DNA from: Lichenostomus cassidix
Lineage: Eukaryota > Chordata > Aves > Passeriformes > Meliphagidae
DNA: 64,000 nucleotides
Reading direction: 5' to 3'
Assembly: GCA_008360975.2 (NCBI GenBank)
Contig: CM039182.1
Location: 23,346,324 to 23,410,323, forward strand
The notes under the pieces were generated by a model. That model was not told the DNA's origin, searched no databases, and saw only the letters and a program-made list of their open reading frames with translations. The position numbers were made by a program, and so were the translations under genes. Of this stretch, positions 39,301 through 51,900 are shown one piece after another. How positions within the stretch are numbered: position 1 is the first letter of the stretch; every line of letters starts with the position of its first letter.

Positions 39301-41602
39301 TAGGTTTTAAGCTATATCTCTTTGTCTTTTGTATTCACTGATAAGGAAAAAAAATTAAACATATCCTTATTTTTCAAGGAATTATTAATTAAAAAAGAAA
39401 AAACAAACCTAAGAAATGAACAATTTGGAGCACCCCAAGGAAAAGGACTGTCAGTCTGAAGAGAAATTGTTATTTTGAGAAAAGGTGGCCTAAGCTTTTG
39501 CTACTCTTAAGAGTTGTTGGCATTTCCTTTCAATATATCATAAAGAAAAAGAAGGAACTTTGGTATTTTCAGATACTTTGATTTTCTGTTCCCGAATCTT
39601 CAATACATCTAGGAAAGAACATATATATACATATATATAACAATTGTCCACAATGTTATTTTTCTTTTTTTTTTAGAAAAAAACAATTGCAAGCACATAA
39701 ACAAACCAGCAGTTCAAAACACAAAACAGTTCCTCAGCTTGAATGAGATCTCTGGGGACATATTTGCAACACCTTGATTTTTGACTAAATTTTTAGTATG
39801 CATAGTATGTCCAGCTTTTAAAAGACAACATGGGTTTGAGCCATAAATAATGGCTAATACGGTATCCCGCACTGCTGTTCTTTCTGTACAGATATTTCAA
39901 GTTGCTCATATTGTACAACAATAATGTACCTGCTAAAGGATGATGGTAACCATGGACTGAGCCAGTGAGGCCCACAGTACAACTCTGTGCTGAAATGCCT
40001 GGCAAGGCTTTGCATCCTTACTGCTCTTTAACAGCTGGCAGAGCAGAAATTTGTGAAATGGTTAATGCTTAAAATGAGAGAAACAGTGTGGATCAGAGGA
40101 GAAGATGATGATGTAGAATTATCTTCATTTGGAGTGAAAATGAAACCTAAGTTACAAGCAGTTGTTAGCAGAACAGTTAGGAGCTGTCTGTGCTTATCTG
40201 TAAAACCTGGCTAAACTTTTCACTCATTAGCTTTGGTAGGCATTTTTGGACTTCTTCCCTATGTGGAAGAACCTGTTGTTCAGTTTGCCACAGGATTTAT
40301 ATTTAGTTAAAGAAGATGTCACAGGGTCAAAAAAGAAACAAGCCAAAATGGCTTAAAAGAATCTGTTTAATGACATACTTCAGTAATGACAATCTTGTAA
40401 TTCCCTGTGACTGTGAAGCCCAGAAATGGAGCAGAACATTTTCCTCAAAATCTGATTTTGTGTTTTCCCTTTGATTCTTTGGAGGATTAGAGGAGGTGAG
40501 AATCTGCAAAAGACTGTTGTGACTAGTGACTAATGGAACCACATGAATGTGAAAGTGCATAGCCAGCTACCATCTCACCTCATGGTTTGACTGCAATTAA
40601 GTTATAACTCTGTCAGTCCAAACCCAAGAGAGTTATAGAATTTAATTTTTTTCCAGCAGTATTTCTAACTTTCAAGAGTTGAGGCACATCTGAAATTTTG
40701 TAATTATTTAGACAGGCAAAGGCATAAGTGCATGTGTGAATGAAAGGCTGATAAAAGCATGATGAAAAGGGGAAGAAGTTATTACCAGATGTTAGGCATT
40801 GGCTAGTCTGCAAATTTGCTCATACTGTCACTGGGATTTCTAAGAGAAAGAGAGAGAACACCACCAAAGAGAGGATTTGAAAGATTCTCAAACTTTAAAT
40901 CTGAGGATTAAACATTGCTTTTGACTGATTATCCTTGCATGTTCATTTTAATAAATGTATGAAATTACAGCAGTTCTAGTCAGAAGAACTGGGAGTAAAA
41001 GTAAACTGACTACTTAACTAACAAACCTGTTTGGCTCCTGTAATGTCTGTTCTTTTGCTTTGTACAAAGAGAGATTCCTGCCATAAGCAGAGTGCAGGCA
41101 AGTTTTGTATTATTTTGCCTGTAAATATTGCTGGTTATGGTACAGATGACTGCATACCAAGTCTGTGGGGTTCATCCACAAGCAATCATTATCATTACCT
41201 TGCACTACAGGAGTTTGCAATTACTTTCCTAGCTTCGTTCTCTGTTCCGTGGTGTTTTGTTTCTCCCTTATACTGAAAGCTGAAGCATGCTGCTGTAAGC
41301 ACCAGTACTGACTTAGTCATCCTTATTTATTTACCACTCAGGGTGCTCCTTCTCATCAGGTCAGGAGTTGGAAAATTCATGAAGTTGGTCCTAATCTGAG
41401 TAGTTTACCCAGTATCATGCTTAGCAGATTTTGTGCTGTAAGTGAAAATTAGTTCCTACGTTTCCTTTTCAAAATATGAAATATGAAAAGAACAGCAAAA
41501 CTGGTTTATGCCAAACGAATCCTTTACAACTACAGAATATGTTTTGCAAAGTTTAAGTTGAAATCTGAACTGTCACAAAGTTCAAATTACCTTTTTGTTC
41601 CA

Positions 41603-41608
41603 TTTATT
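41603..41608 (-). promoter_or_regulatory. Candidate HEPACAM2 poly(A) signal
   Basis: AATAAA on the minus strand, 1.2 kb past the stop codon. It is the first such hexamer I noticed downstream of the stop; another lies near 41326. A 3' UTR of this length is ordinary, but the sequence alone cannot show which signal is used. Confidence 0.3.
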
Positions 41609-42825
41609 CCTTTTTTCAGAGGGGTCATGTATCAGTGAGAAAGTTGAGAAGGAAGACGTGTAAGAGGAACGATAAGGAAATATGTACTTAACGAATGGTA
41701 TTTTTTACATATGGCTTTAAAAATCGTCTTAGGGTTCAAAGTAAAAAATTCCAAGCAGAACAAAAACATCATTAGTAATTCAGTGTTGCTCTCTCACTGA
41801 CCAGCTTGTTTTTACAAGCATGGCTGTGTGTTTACATACATAACTTAGACACACAGTTCAAGATTCAACCTGCACAAAATTTTTTGTAATGTAAGTACCA
41901 CATGCTAATGCAGTGACATAAACATTGTCATTACTCAGTCAACTGATTAGCATATTGTTAAGAGGGTGTATTTTTCTTTTCAAGTATAAAAGAAACAGAA
42001 CACATTAAAGAATCATGAAAATATGATATAATAGGCTTGTTACCAAATAAAGTCTTGTGTGATATTCTTAATTTGAAAGAAAGACTTTAAATATTCACAA
42101 CAGATTTATGGCAGCTATACCACAATTACAGAAACTTTACAGTGTATTCACCCTTCTTATGCCAAGAAGTGACACAGAGTAGATGGTTTGAACAAAATCA
42201 GATCTACCAGACATAAGCAGATGCTGTGGCTTTCCTGGTATTTAACTCAGCAAAAGTGTTTCTGTGGAGTTCCCAGCAGGGTATTGCAGAAAAAGGATTC
42301 TTTTGCTCTAGAGACACTGTGTACTCAAGTACTAGTCAGTGAATATTTCAGTGACTGTTTTAACAATCACTGATTATTATTCAGCTGACCAGTTTCAACA
42401 TTGCAAAAAACCCCAACCCAACTCTACGTGGAACATGGCTGACAGGTCTGGAAGCCATGCTGCAAATTAAACAGCTTTGATTGAATATTTAACTGGCTCA
42501 GTAGGAAGTGCTGATGTTGCAGTGCCATGAAACTGTAGATACCCCCTTAAATTAAGTGGGAATTTCCATTTGAAACTGTGTTTGAAGATCGTACTTTTTT
42601 GTTTTTCACACTTTAACAAAACTGGCAGAATGAAACAACAGACTGGAGTCTTGAGGAAAAATGGGGGGTTGGATAGGAAATGGCGGAGGAATTGAGGTAG
42701 TTTATACCTGTTTTCCTTCCATAGCCCTCTCAGTGGAATACAAAAACAGCTGCCAAAATGTAAATTGTTCTGAATGCAAAAGTATTTGTCTTTGAGCTAC
42801 CAGGTGAGTGAACACAGTCTGTAAC

Positions 42826-42936
42826 TTACTGTTGGTGGTCTTCTTGTGGCTGGTCAGTAATGGGCTGAATAACTTCCCACGCTGTACTTAGCGTATCCTG
42901 GTCTGTGACAAAGTCAGGAACGGATTGACTTGAAAC
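42826..42936 (-). CDS. HEPACAM2: HEPACAM2 exon 9, C-terminus and stop
   Basis: 111 nt after acceptor TGCTTTTAG: 36 residues and TAA at 42828-42826. SVPDFVTDQDTLST, then WEVIQPI, then an acidic, glutamine-rich end match the mammalian C-terminus. Where I recall mammals having Tyr in TVYEVI, this sequence has Trp (TAWEVI). Confidence 0.92.
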   Translation of the reverse strand, partial: VSSQSVPDFVTDQDTLSTAWEVIQPITDQPQEDHQQ

Positions 42937-45900
42937 CTAAAAGCAGCAAAGTGTATTCCTACTGTAAGCACAAAGAGGAAAACATTCAACAGAAATTAAA
43001 CTGATAATGTAACCTGTAATTTTTTTTAACTTTTCGTCAAAGTTTTGCTTGTGGATTGAACAGGTAATCTCTGCTACATTTCATTTTGGGTAAGTATTCA
43101 TCACATTAATAGAAATGTGAGTAATAGTTTTAAATTCAGTTAGCACCTTAGAAGACTTAGGATGCAGCTCCTGAATTTAATGCAGAAAATTCTTCATAAT
43201 AAAGTACCACAAGTCAAGAACATTTAATAAAGAAAAAAGCAGGAGAACAGACAGTAAAAAAGCCGTAAATATTCAGGGCATGGGTTCAGCATAAAACTCC
43301 CACTGGCCCATCAATGAGAGAGAAAAGCAAGGAATTTCCTTAAATCAAGTAATACTGACTGTTCAGTATGTTAAGTATATTAATTTCCTCTTATGTCAAG
43401 ACAACAGATTTACCTAGATTTTGCATCCATAAGGAATTACCAGCCTTTCTGCCTATACTCAACTTCCAGTTATTTATTATCTCTACTTTCTTATTTTTCC
43501 CTTTCTCTGCTGACCAAAATGAATCAGTGGATCAAATGCTGACTTTATGTGCAATGCTATAAATTTGAGTAATTAAGTGTAAACTAGTGCAGTTTCTCCT
43601 GTTCCTTGAAATTTTACTGGCAATTATAGTACATCGCTTGTACATCCATTCTGTCATTCTTGTCACTGGTCTCTCCCTCCTGACCTACTAAGGCCCTGAT
43701 CCTGCAAGAACGTGATATTGTGACATGATCAGCTTAAAAGATATAGAATCATAAAATGTTTGGGTTGGAAGAAACCTTAAAGATCATCCAGTTCCAACCC
43801 CCCTACCATGGGCAGGGACATCTTTCACTAGACCAAGTTGCTTGAAATCCAATCTGATTGTGAACACTTCCAGGGATGGGACACCTGCAACTGAGGCAAC
43901 CTGTTACAGTGCCTCACCACCCTCACCCTCAATAGCAAACAATCTATTCCTAACATGTAATCTAAATACACTCTCTTAAGTATAATATCACAGTGTAATC
44001 ATAAGGGTATAATCATTTAGGACCTGATGTCTAAATTTAGTAAGCCTCTTACTGGCACCAACTGTTACAGATAAAGTTTGGCTCCTCTGTTTTCTAAAAG
44101 CCTTTTATCTCTGCGACTGTAAAAGTCTGCCTTCTCCACTAACATTTACAGTAGCACTTTAGCCCTATAAATGTACATTTCAAACATCTAACTCCTTTAG
44201 AGAAGATAATTAATTAATCTATGACTGTTTTTTGACATCATGTATTATGAGTACTAATCATAATAACAAATTAGGTGTAACAATGTGGCCCTGTGACCAT
44301 GCTTTACGAGCGCTCCCTTACCTGACCATAGTGATACTCTCCAAAGGTACAAAACTGCATTGCTGGCAATTTTCCCTAGCAAAGGGAAAGTCTTTCTTGT
44401 ACTTCCTCCTAATTTTAATGCTGTCTCTAAATTTTGTGGCCCTGTTTCTGACTTTTTTTTGTCCTTTTACACCATGTCAGAATGATCTCCAACTACTATA
44501 CTGTAATGGCAGCAAGGACACAACATAAAGAAGCAGCAAATGTAGCAGGATTGATTTTTGCTAGCAAAATGCTTTTCCTAAAGTCTTCCCCCACAATACA
44601 GGGAGCTAACAAAATAACTTTTGTGAAATATAGCTGAGACTTAGCTTATATTTAAACTCTAAACACCACCCTCCCCCCCACCATCCCCCGCAACTTTTCT
44701 ACTCTGCTGGGACTGAATGTTGCATGAGCAGAAATATTAGGGTCAAGGGAGAAAATGGCATCACATTTGGCCTGTGTGACACAAGTGGTTCAGTGCTACC
44801 CAACTAGCCAACACTACAAACACTCTTTTAATATAGGGTAGTTGAATGGAGATTGCTCTCTTTAGAACTTGCTTATTCCTTACTGCACTATGTCGATACA
44901 AAGTTCTGAACTAGTAAGACAGTAAAGAAAGAGCAAGTACTGGGTAAACAATAGTCATGATTATGGCGCCATACAGACATCGTAAAAGGAAAAAGAAACA
45001 AACCTACAGAAGGATTCTAGTACGTATATTTAGTATACCTAGAGAAATAGAAGAGAAACTGATTATGATGTAACATTACATACCCTAGAACGGCGGGTAA
45101 GATCTGGACAAGTGAGGACCTCATATATCCCTAAATCATCTGAAGCATTTTCAGGTCCTTAAGTTAGAACAAAGATTAAGAAAAGAGATGTTAAATGAAC
45201 CTAGGAAATAATGACTGGCGAGGTATTTTACCCTAAATTTTAAAACACCTGAATACTGGTTATGTGATCTGCTTTAAACCACTTCCCTGACAAGCTCCTA
45301 TACTGGTATGGAGCGAGGCAGGACAACTGCAGAGATGGTGTGCACGGCGCTTGGTGATTTCCAACACTTTGGACCAAGTGAGGAGCTTCTTGATAATCTC
45401 AGCAACAGTTTTGGTAGAGACATTCATGCTTTCTATTCTGGAAGGCTAAAATGACTAATTAACTTTCATTTCCCATAGAAAAGAGGCTGAATTCATAAAC
45501 TCAGCATATGCACAGTGTAGTGAGGCAGTACTACCTGAATGTTTTACAATACTGAGAATAATAGAAGGGAACATGGTACAAATAGGTGATGCATTATTAT
45601 TTGGGTCTTCAGATACCGCTTGTATCTAGGCGTAGCTAGTCTCTTTCTCTACCCTACCACTGTTCAGGAGATCTGAGGCTCTTTGTTGTCTCCTTGGCAT
45701 CTCCACAGCAAAGGTTGCAGCATTAACAATGTTGAGATTCTATCTTTTGGTATGACTTGCCAGGGTGATGGCTCTCTGTGCTCAAGTGAATTTCTTACCT
45801 TCCTTAAGGTTCATATACTTCCCTATCCTTATGCATGTAGCAGTTTATGGTCTGCTCTGATGCTTTGGTAGAAAGCAATGGGAATAAAAGTGCTATCCTT

Positions 45901-48900
45901 CCAAAAGATGGCTTATCTCTAGCACCTCCTGCCTAGAATCATGTGGGAAGGATGCTGGAGGGAAAAGAGGCAGTGAAAAAAACTACTCTGGGTCCTGATG
46001 ACACAGAGAAAGATAGTACAGAATACGGTAGGTTAAATATATATACTGTAAGGTCGTTATCTCATGATTTGGGTAACAGTTGATGCCATGAACACTTTCA
46101 ATTGTAATCCACCCATGGTGTTTCACCTCTTACTGCTATCCCAGGATAACACTGATTTAAGTCATATTGGTGACAACAGTGGAATACAGGTATTCCAAAC
46201 CCAGAATTCTGGGATTAACAGGTAGAATTCAAACCAACAGTACATACAGCTATGAGCTCCAGGCATGAGCTAAACCCATGCTGACTTCTCATTTAGATCT
46301 TATCTTAACTAAACTACCTTGGAGGTGTGCAACCCAACATAAAAACCCTTTCCTTCCTTTAAAAAAGGGTAAAAAAATTTTCCTTCCTTTCCTTCTTTTT
46401 TTTTTTTTTTTTTTTTTCTGGATGTGGGGATGCTATTTTTCTTTTCCAGGAATGGATTTTGATCTTATGCTCACACTTATATTAGCATTACCTGAAAGTG
46501 CCTGTGCCTTTCCGTAATCAGCCTCTGCCCTAGAAAACATAAACATGTTTCTCAATTTGACGTCATAAGCCAAGGGAAAAAAATTAGTATGATAAAATCC
46601 AATTCTCTGGATGGAAAGAACTTTTAGACCGAAGAATGAATTATTTTAGTACCTGCTCTGTAGCTTCTGTTGTATCACTGAAAAGAAGAAAAAAAGGAAA
46701 ATTATTCTTTTTGCTCCAATGGTCCAAAAGAAGAGTTGGACTGTGCTTAATTTTTACATACCTTTATGTGGCTGATATCTTTTCCATAGAAATAAAAAGG
46801 CCATAGCTAGGATCAAAAGTAATGAAATTCCCGTTATTACTGCAAGAGGAGACACAGATTTTCCTTTCTGGGCCAGCTTTTCCACCCCTGTGACAAAGAA
46901 GATGAGTACTGTATTTAGTTTCTTATTCTTTACAATGTTCTACAATGACACTGAAAAATGCGTATTTTTAAATTAATCTGAAACTAGTAAACCTGAATAG
47001 AGGTACAAAACAGATAGAAAATTTGGGGCCTTGTGAATGGGTAATATTTATTTTTCCCCACTGATCTCCTGAACAGAAAAAGCAATGATACGCATGTCAG
47101 AAAAGACTTTGGAGCAGATAAGCGCCTAGAGCTCAATGAAAGTCAGTAAATGTAATCCACAAATTATAGCATCACAAAAAGTAGATGTATATTATAACTT
47201 GAGGCATAGAGATACTGAACTACCAAAAAATAAGGTGACAGGAGAGTAGCTTGTGCTAGATTGGAGGGAAACCCTCCTAGCAGTGGGAGTTTTAAAGTTG
47301 GAGAGGACAAAAGATCCACAAGACTTTTTCTACAGATTTTCAGATCACTGACAGTCCGGTTGTTTATCAAACCATATGAGAAACAAATAAATTATCACAG
47401 AATCACAAAATCATTTAGGTTGGAAAATACCTCTGAGACCATTGACTCCAACCTATGACTAAACACCACCACATCATCTAGACAATGGCACTTGGTGCCA
47501 TGTCCAGTCTTTCCTTAAACACCTCCAAGGATTGTGACTCCACCATATTATGCTCGTTTGTATTCACATCTAAATATATTCAAAATATTTCTTTCTTTTG
47601 CTCAGCCCTTTTGCTGAGATATGCATTAGCAGGAGTTTTCCAGCAGGATACTAATACAACACGAACACAAATTGCATATAATTACATGCTCAAAAGCACA
47701 TGGAAAACATTTGCAGTGAAATTTGCAAAGAGAAGAATGTGAAAGTTGGGAAATGCCAGACATAGTTGCTTATTCAATCTTAATTTCCTCCTTTTGCTCT
47801 GAACTGTGCAGAATTCATGTAAAGGACATGTCACAATCCATACAGGTAAATTAATGCTGCATGTTTGCCAGTGCCAGATTTATTAGCACAATTAAAATGT
47901 GTATTGTTTAGCTGGATGTATTTCCAGTACTTAATGAACTCCTGTGCAGTAAGCTAGGATTGCTTTCACCTCCATGTGATTCACTAGCATTGTGCTGGCT
48001 ACATGTGCAGTGGCGTTCATGAAGATTAAATATGAGGATTTCTAGCCAGATGTGTCCTAAAGATAAAAGAAAATAAATCACTGCAATTTCACCAATTTTT
48101 TTTTTTATAGTCCTTCAATGTACTGCTTTCCTTAGGAAGAAAAAGCCCAAATGCTGGAGAATCAGATGAGTCCTTAAAATTGTTCTTTAAAGTGAGTAAT
48201 TTCAAATTTAGACCAAATAAATCACATCTTCATAGATATATCAGTGCTGAAAACAAAGACATGCTCTTTGCAAGCATTTAACACACTCAAGCTGACTAAA
48301 TTTGAAAACTGAGCAATGACTTGTGTACATAATGAGATACCTCATCTTATTTTAAAATCTTGGCTAAAACTGGGTAACAACTTAGTGCAATTATTGATAT
48401 ACTTGTAACTTATTAAAATAATTGTTTTCTTGATAATTTTTAGGATTAATTAAGCAGCTGTCTACAGCACCACACAGGTGAGTTTCTGTCCCATGGGGAA
48501 ATTGTGTAAGGTCTTCTGAAACATCAGAGTTCCTGTTGTTACTGAAAATGGTGTTTCTGGTACTTTGAATGCCATAGTCCAGGCTCTGCATCTAGAATTA
48601 TGGGATTAAGGAAAAAGAATATGGACAATTTTCATAGTCTTTGCTTAGTATGTTTATTCAGTTGCAATCAGAATTTAGCCTGAGTAGCATTGCTGAGACT
48701 GAATTTTGTGTGAATTAATACCTCTTAGAATCAGTCAGTGCTACCCTGCCAAGTGTAGGTTTGACATCCGGATTTAGTGCTATTTAAATAAACAGTCATC
48801 AAAAAGAAAATGGCTACAGAGGGGGAAAATTATCTTTTCACATTTTTAAATACACAGGATAAAATGTTTCAGTAAGATTTATGCAAAATGTTTGTAATTA

Positions 48901-51900
48901 GCAAATCTACTATTTTAAGTCTGACTAAACATGAAGCTATGGAGTCTTCCCTTCTTTTTGGCCTTTGAAAGGAAATCTCAGCTGAATATCATAGCTTCCT
49001 GGAGAAATGTGATGTTTATTTCTATTGACACATAGTTCTGGTTGCATTTTCTTTCACTACTAACACAACATTTATTTTTGAGTGCAGTATTCTTACTATG
49101 AAATTGCGACTCATCTTCCTTCCAGCATACTGAATGCCATGGATTCATGATGAATCAAGTAAGTGAGCTGAATAATGGACATCTCCTTTTCTTGTTTACC
49201 TGACTAACAAACGATTGAGCTCTTTGCTCAGCACAAGTGAAATTGCTTTGTTAAATTTTCTAATAGACAATTGAGTCTATCTTGTTGAACATTAATAGCA
49301 TACATTCCTTATCTGGAAATACTTGTATCCATCTATATTGAGAAGAGATATCAGACTTCCCCAATATCTTGTTCTTTACTGTATGCTTCTGGAGATTTTC
49401 TGAAAAACTGCTTCGTTGTATGAGAAATAAAGGTATGTGTTCTTCAGAACCCCAAATCAATCCAGAGATTCATAAATATGACAGGGAAATAATTTACATG
49501 AACACTGTAATAAAATCCCACAAAACATCAGTGTCTTAGTGGGTTGTGTTCCAACCTGTGTCACACTGCAGGTAAAACCTGTATCTCACGGAATGTCCAA
49601 AAGCCCCTTTATTATATTATTAGCAAGAGATCAATTTTGATACATATTCTAAGAATTATTTCCTTTTCTAGGGCTGACATACCCCTCAGATGTTACAACA
49701 GTGAAATTGCATTCTTACCTGCAGAAGTAACGACAACTGTGAAGTGAGTTTCATCTCGTTTTCCAGTCATGCTGTTGAAAGCACAGCACGTGTAATCTAT
49801 TGTCTTCTGGGCCACTTTATCAGATGCAACTTCCAGATGGGGTCCATATTTGATTACTTGAGTGGTATTGTTATCCCTTTGGAGCCACGAATAAGTATTT
49901 GGTGGATTTGAATCTGCTGAGCAGTCAAACAGTACAGTTTCCCCCATGTCAATTGTAAACACTGCCCCTATTTTCAGACCTTTATCTGATTTGACTCTAA
50001 TTCCATAAGGTCCATCTGCATTGGAAAAAAAAGGGAAATACAGTGAGGAAATGAAGATCAAAGTCTATAATTAAACCTTAATCAGAAGTGTATCTCTAAA
50101 GTTAGAATATTTAAGTTGGACTAGCCTTTAGAACGGTTGGCATTCAGCCATTTCAATTAAAAGGCTCCAGCTCAATAACTGGATCTGTGCTAGGCTTAGC
50201 TCAGACTACACCCACTTAATACTGGTCTAATTGTTGCTTAAGGAAAAAGCATGGGTCTATGTATTTCTCAGTATGATGAAAAGAAAGAAAACTGAAATCA
50301 GTTGGATTTCTATGTAGTAAAGGAGCATTTATTCTTCAGGGGCATATTTGATTTCTACTTCAATGCCAAACTTACTGGCATAAGTAATTTCCCTGCAAAT
50401 TTAAAAGTGAACAAATTAGCATTGGAATATTACATTCACTGTAATAATTTACAGTATAATAATTATTTAGGAAACTAACTTACAAGTATAATATTGAGTG
50501 GGGTGTGCCTTAGATAAGTTCAGAAAAATTTTTCCATAAATGACTGCTATAATAAACTTTAACTTCCCCCCACTTTAGTAGGCTTGTACTATTTCAACAA
50601 TTATGTTTTTTTTCAAGAGTAAACGCTTGTGCTGAAAGACAGTTGTTTTTCTGAATATAATTGGAAGAAGCATATGTTGTTCTAGAGTCACGTGCTCATT
50701 ACTCAAAAAGTTGAGCAGATGAGTATTTCTAGTGTAACCTGCATAGGAAAATGAGAAGGGAAACAATATACTTAAATATTATAAAAGTATTTCTCATACT
50801 ATTTTTACTAGAACATTTCAGATCATTGGGGCTTTTATATATTTACATGTTGAAATTATTTTTACAGTCTCCTAAGTATAGAAATTAATGTAGAGAACAT
50901 AATAATCAAAATGTGCCTTATTAAAACACTTTTCCCACTTAAAAACAAAACACAACAAAAAAACCCCAAACCAAAACCACTAATCATTTTAATGTTACTA
51001 ATTCCCTGACAACTTACATGAATAATCAAAAATGTACAGACCTAATACTGATAGAGCCAAAAAAGAAAATATGGAGAATATATTTTTGGAGGATCCCTGA
51101 AGATCAATAAAGCTGCCTCCCACAGAATAGTGTAGCACAGAACGGGCACATACTGTGCCCATTTCAGACAGTGCAATTGAATAATATTTCCACTTTCCTA
51201 TGGCTGTCTGGAAGAATTAAGGTAATGTAGCTGGGTTTGAATAGAAGTCCCTGCTACATGAAGCTGCATACTGGTACATTTCAGACTCTATTTCCTACTA
51301 GGAAATTCAGGATGATGTTAGAACTTCCTCTATTTACTGTCTGCCTTTTTTTATGAGACTCATCTATTCTTCCACACTAAGTACTGGTGGTGCTTATTCC
51401 ACCAGCACACAGCACAAAACAGGGCATTTTGGGTGTCCCTCTTTGTTTTTTGCTGTTTGTTAAGGCTTAGACAAAAGACTATAGACCATAACACACGGCC
51501 TCAGTTTAGTCCACTTTTAAGTAAATGTCCATATATCACAACATAAAATGGTCATTTTTTAATTTTCTGTACTTATTTCCTAGTGGTAAGTTTTTTGCAG
51601 TCTCATTTTAAGGAATGGCCAACATCACGCACAATATTTACTTGGGAAACAAAACACAAATTCACTGCACCATGACTTAGAGCGGCTCCCACCTATATTG
51701 CAGCAGCCAGTCTGAAGAATCAAGGCATTTCATTAAGTTCTAGATGCTGGGCTGCTTCCTCATAGGCTCTGCAGTTTCTGAATCACTTGCTTTATTGTCT
51801 CCAAGAGCCAGCTGACCCTGTACTGACCATTTCTGTGACGTACAGACCTATACCCCCTGGAAGGGGAGCCTTTCACAGAGGTTCATCTCTTATAAGGTTT

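Larger units (their letters stand above)
29319..42825. other. Region between the SAMD9-like relic and the HEPACAM2 stop codon
   Basis: Where the remaining 1,200 or so residues of a SAMD9-type gene would be expected, no further match was recognised. The segment holds CR1 pieces at 35370-35441 and 36016-36356 and the probable LTR at 35536-35990. Its right end must include the HEPACAM2 3' UTR (42825 down to about 41.6 kb if the candidate poly(A) signal is used). Open frames of up to about 130 codons resemble nothing known to me. Confidence 0.55.
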
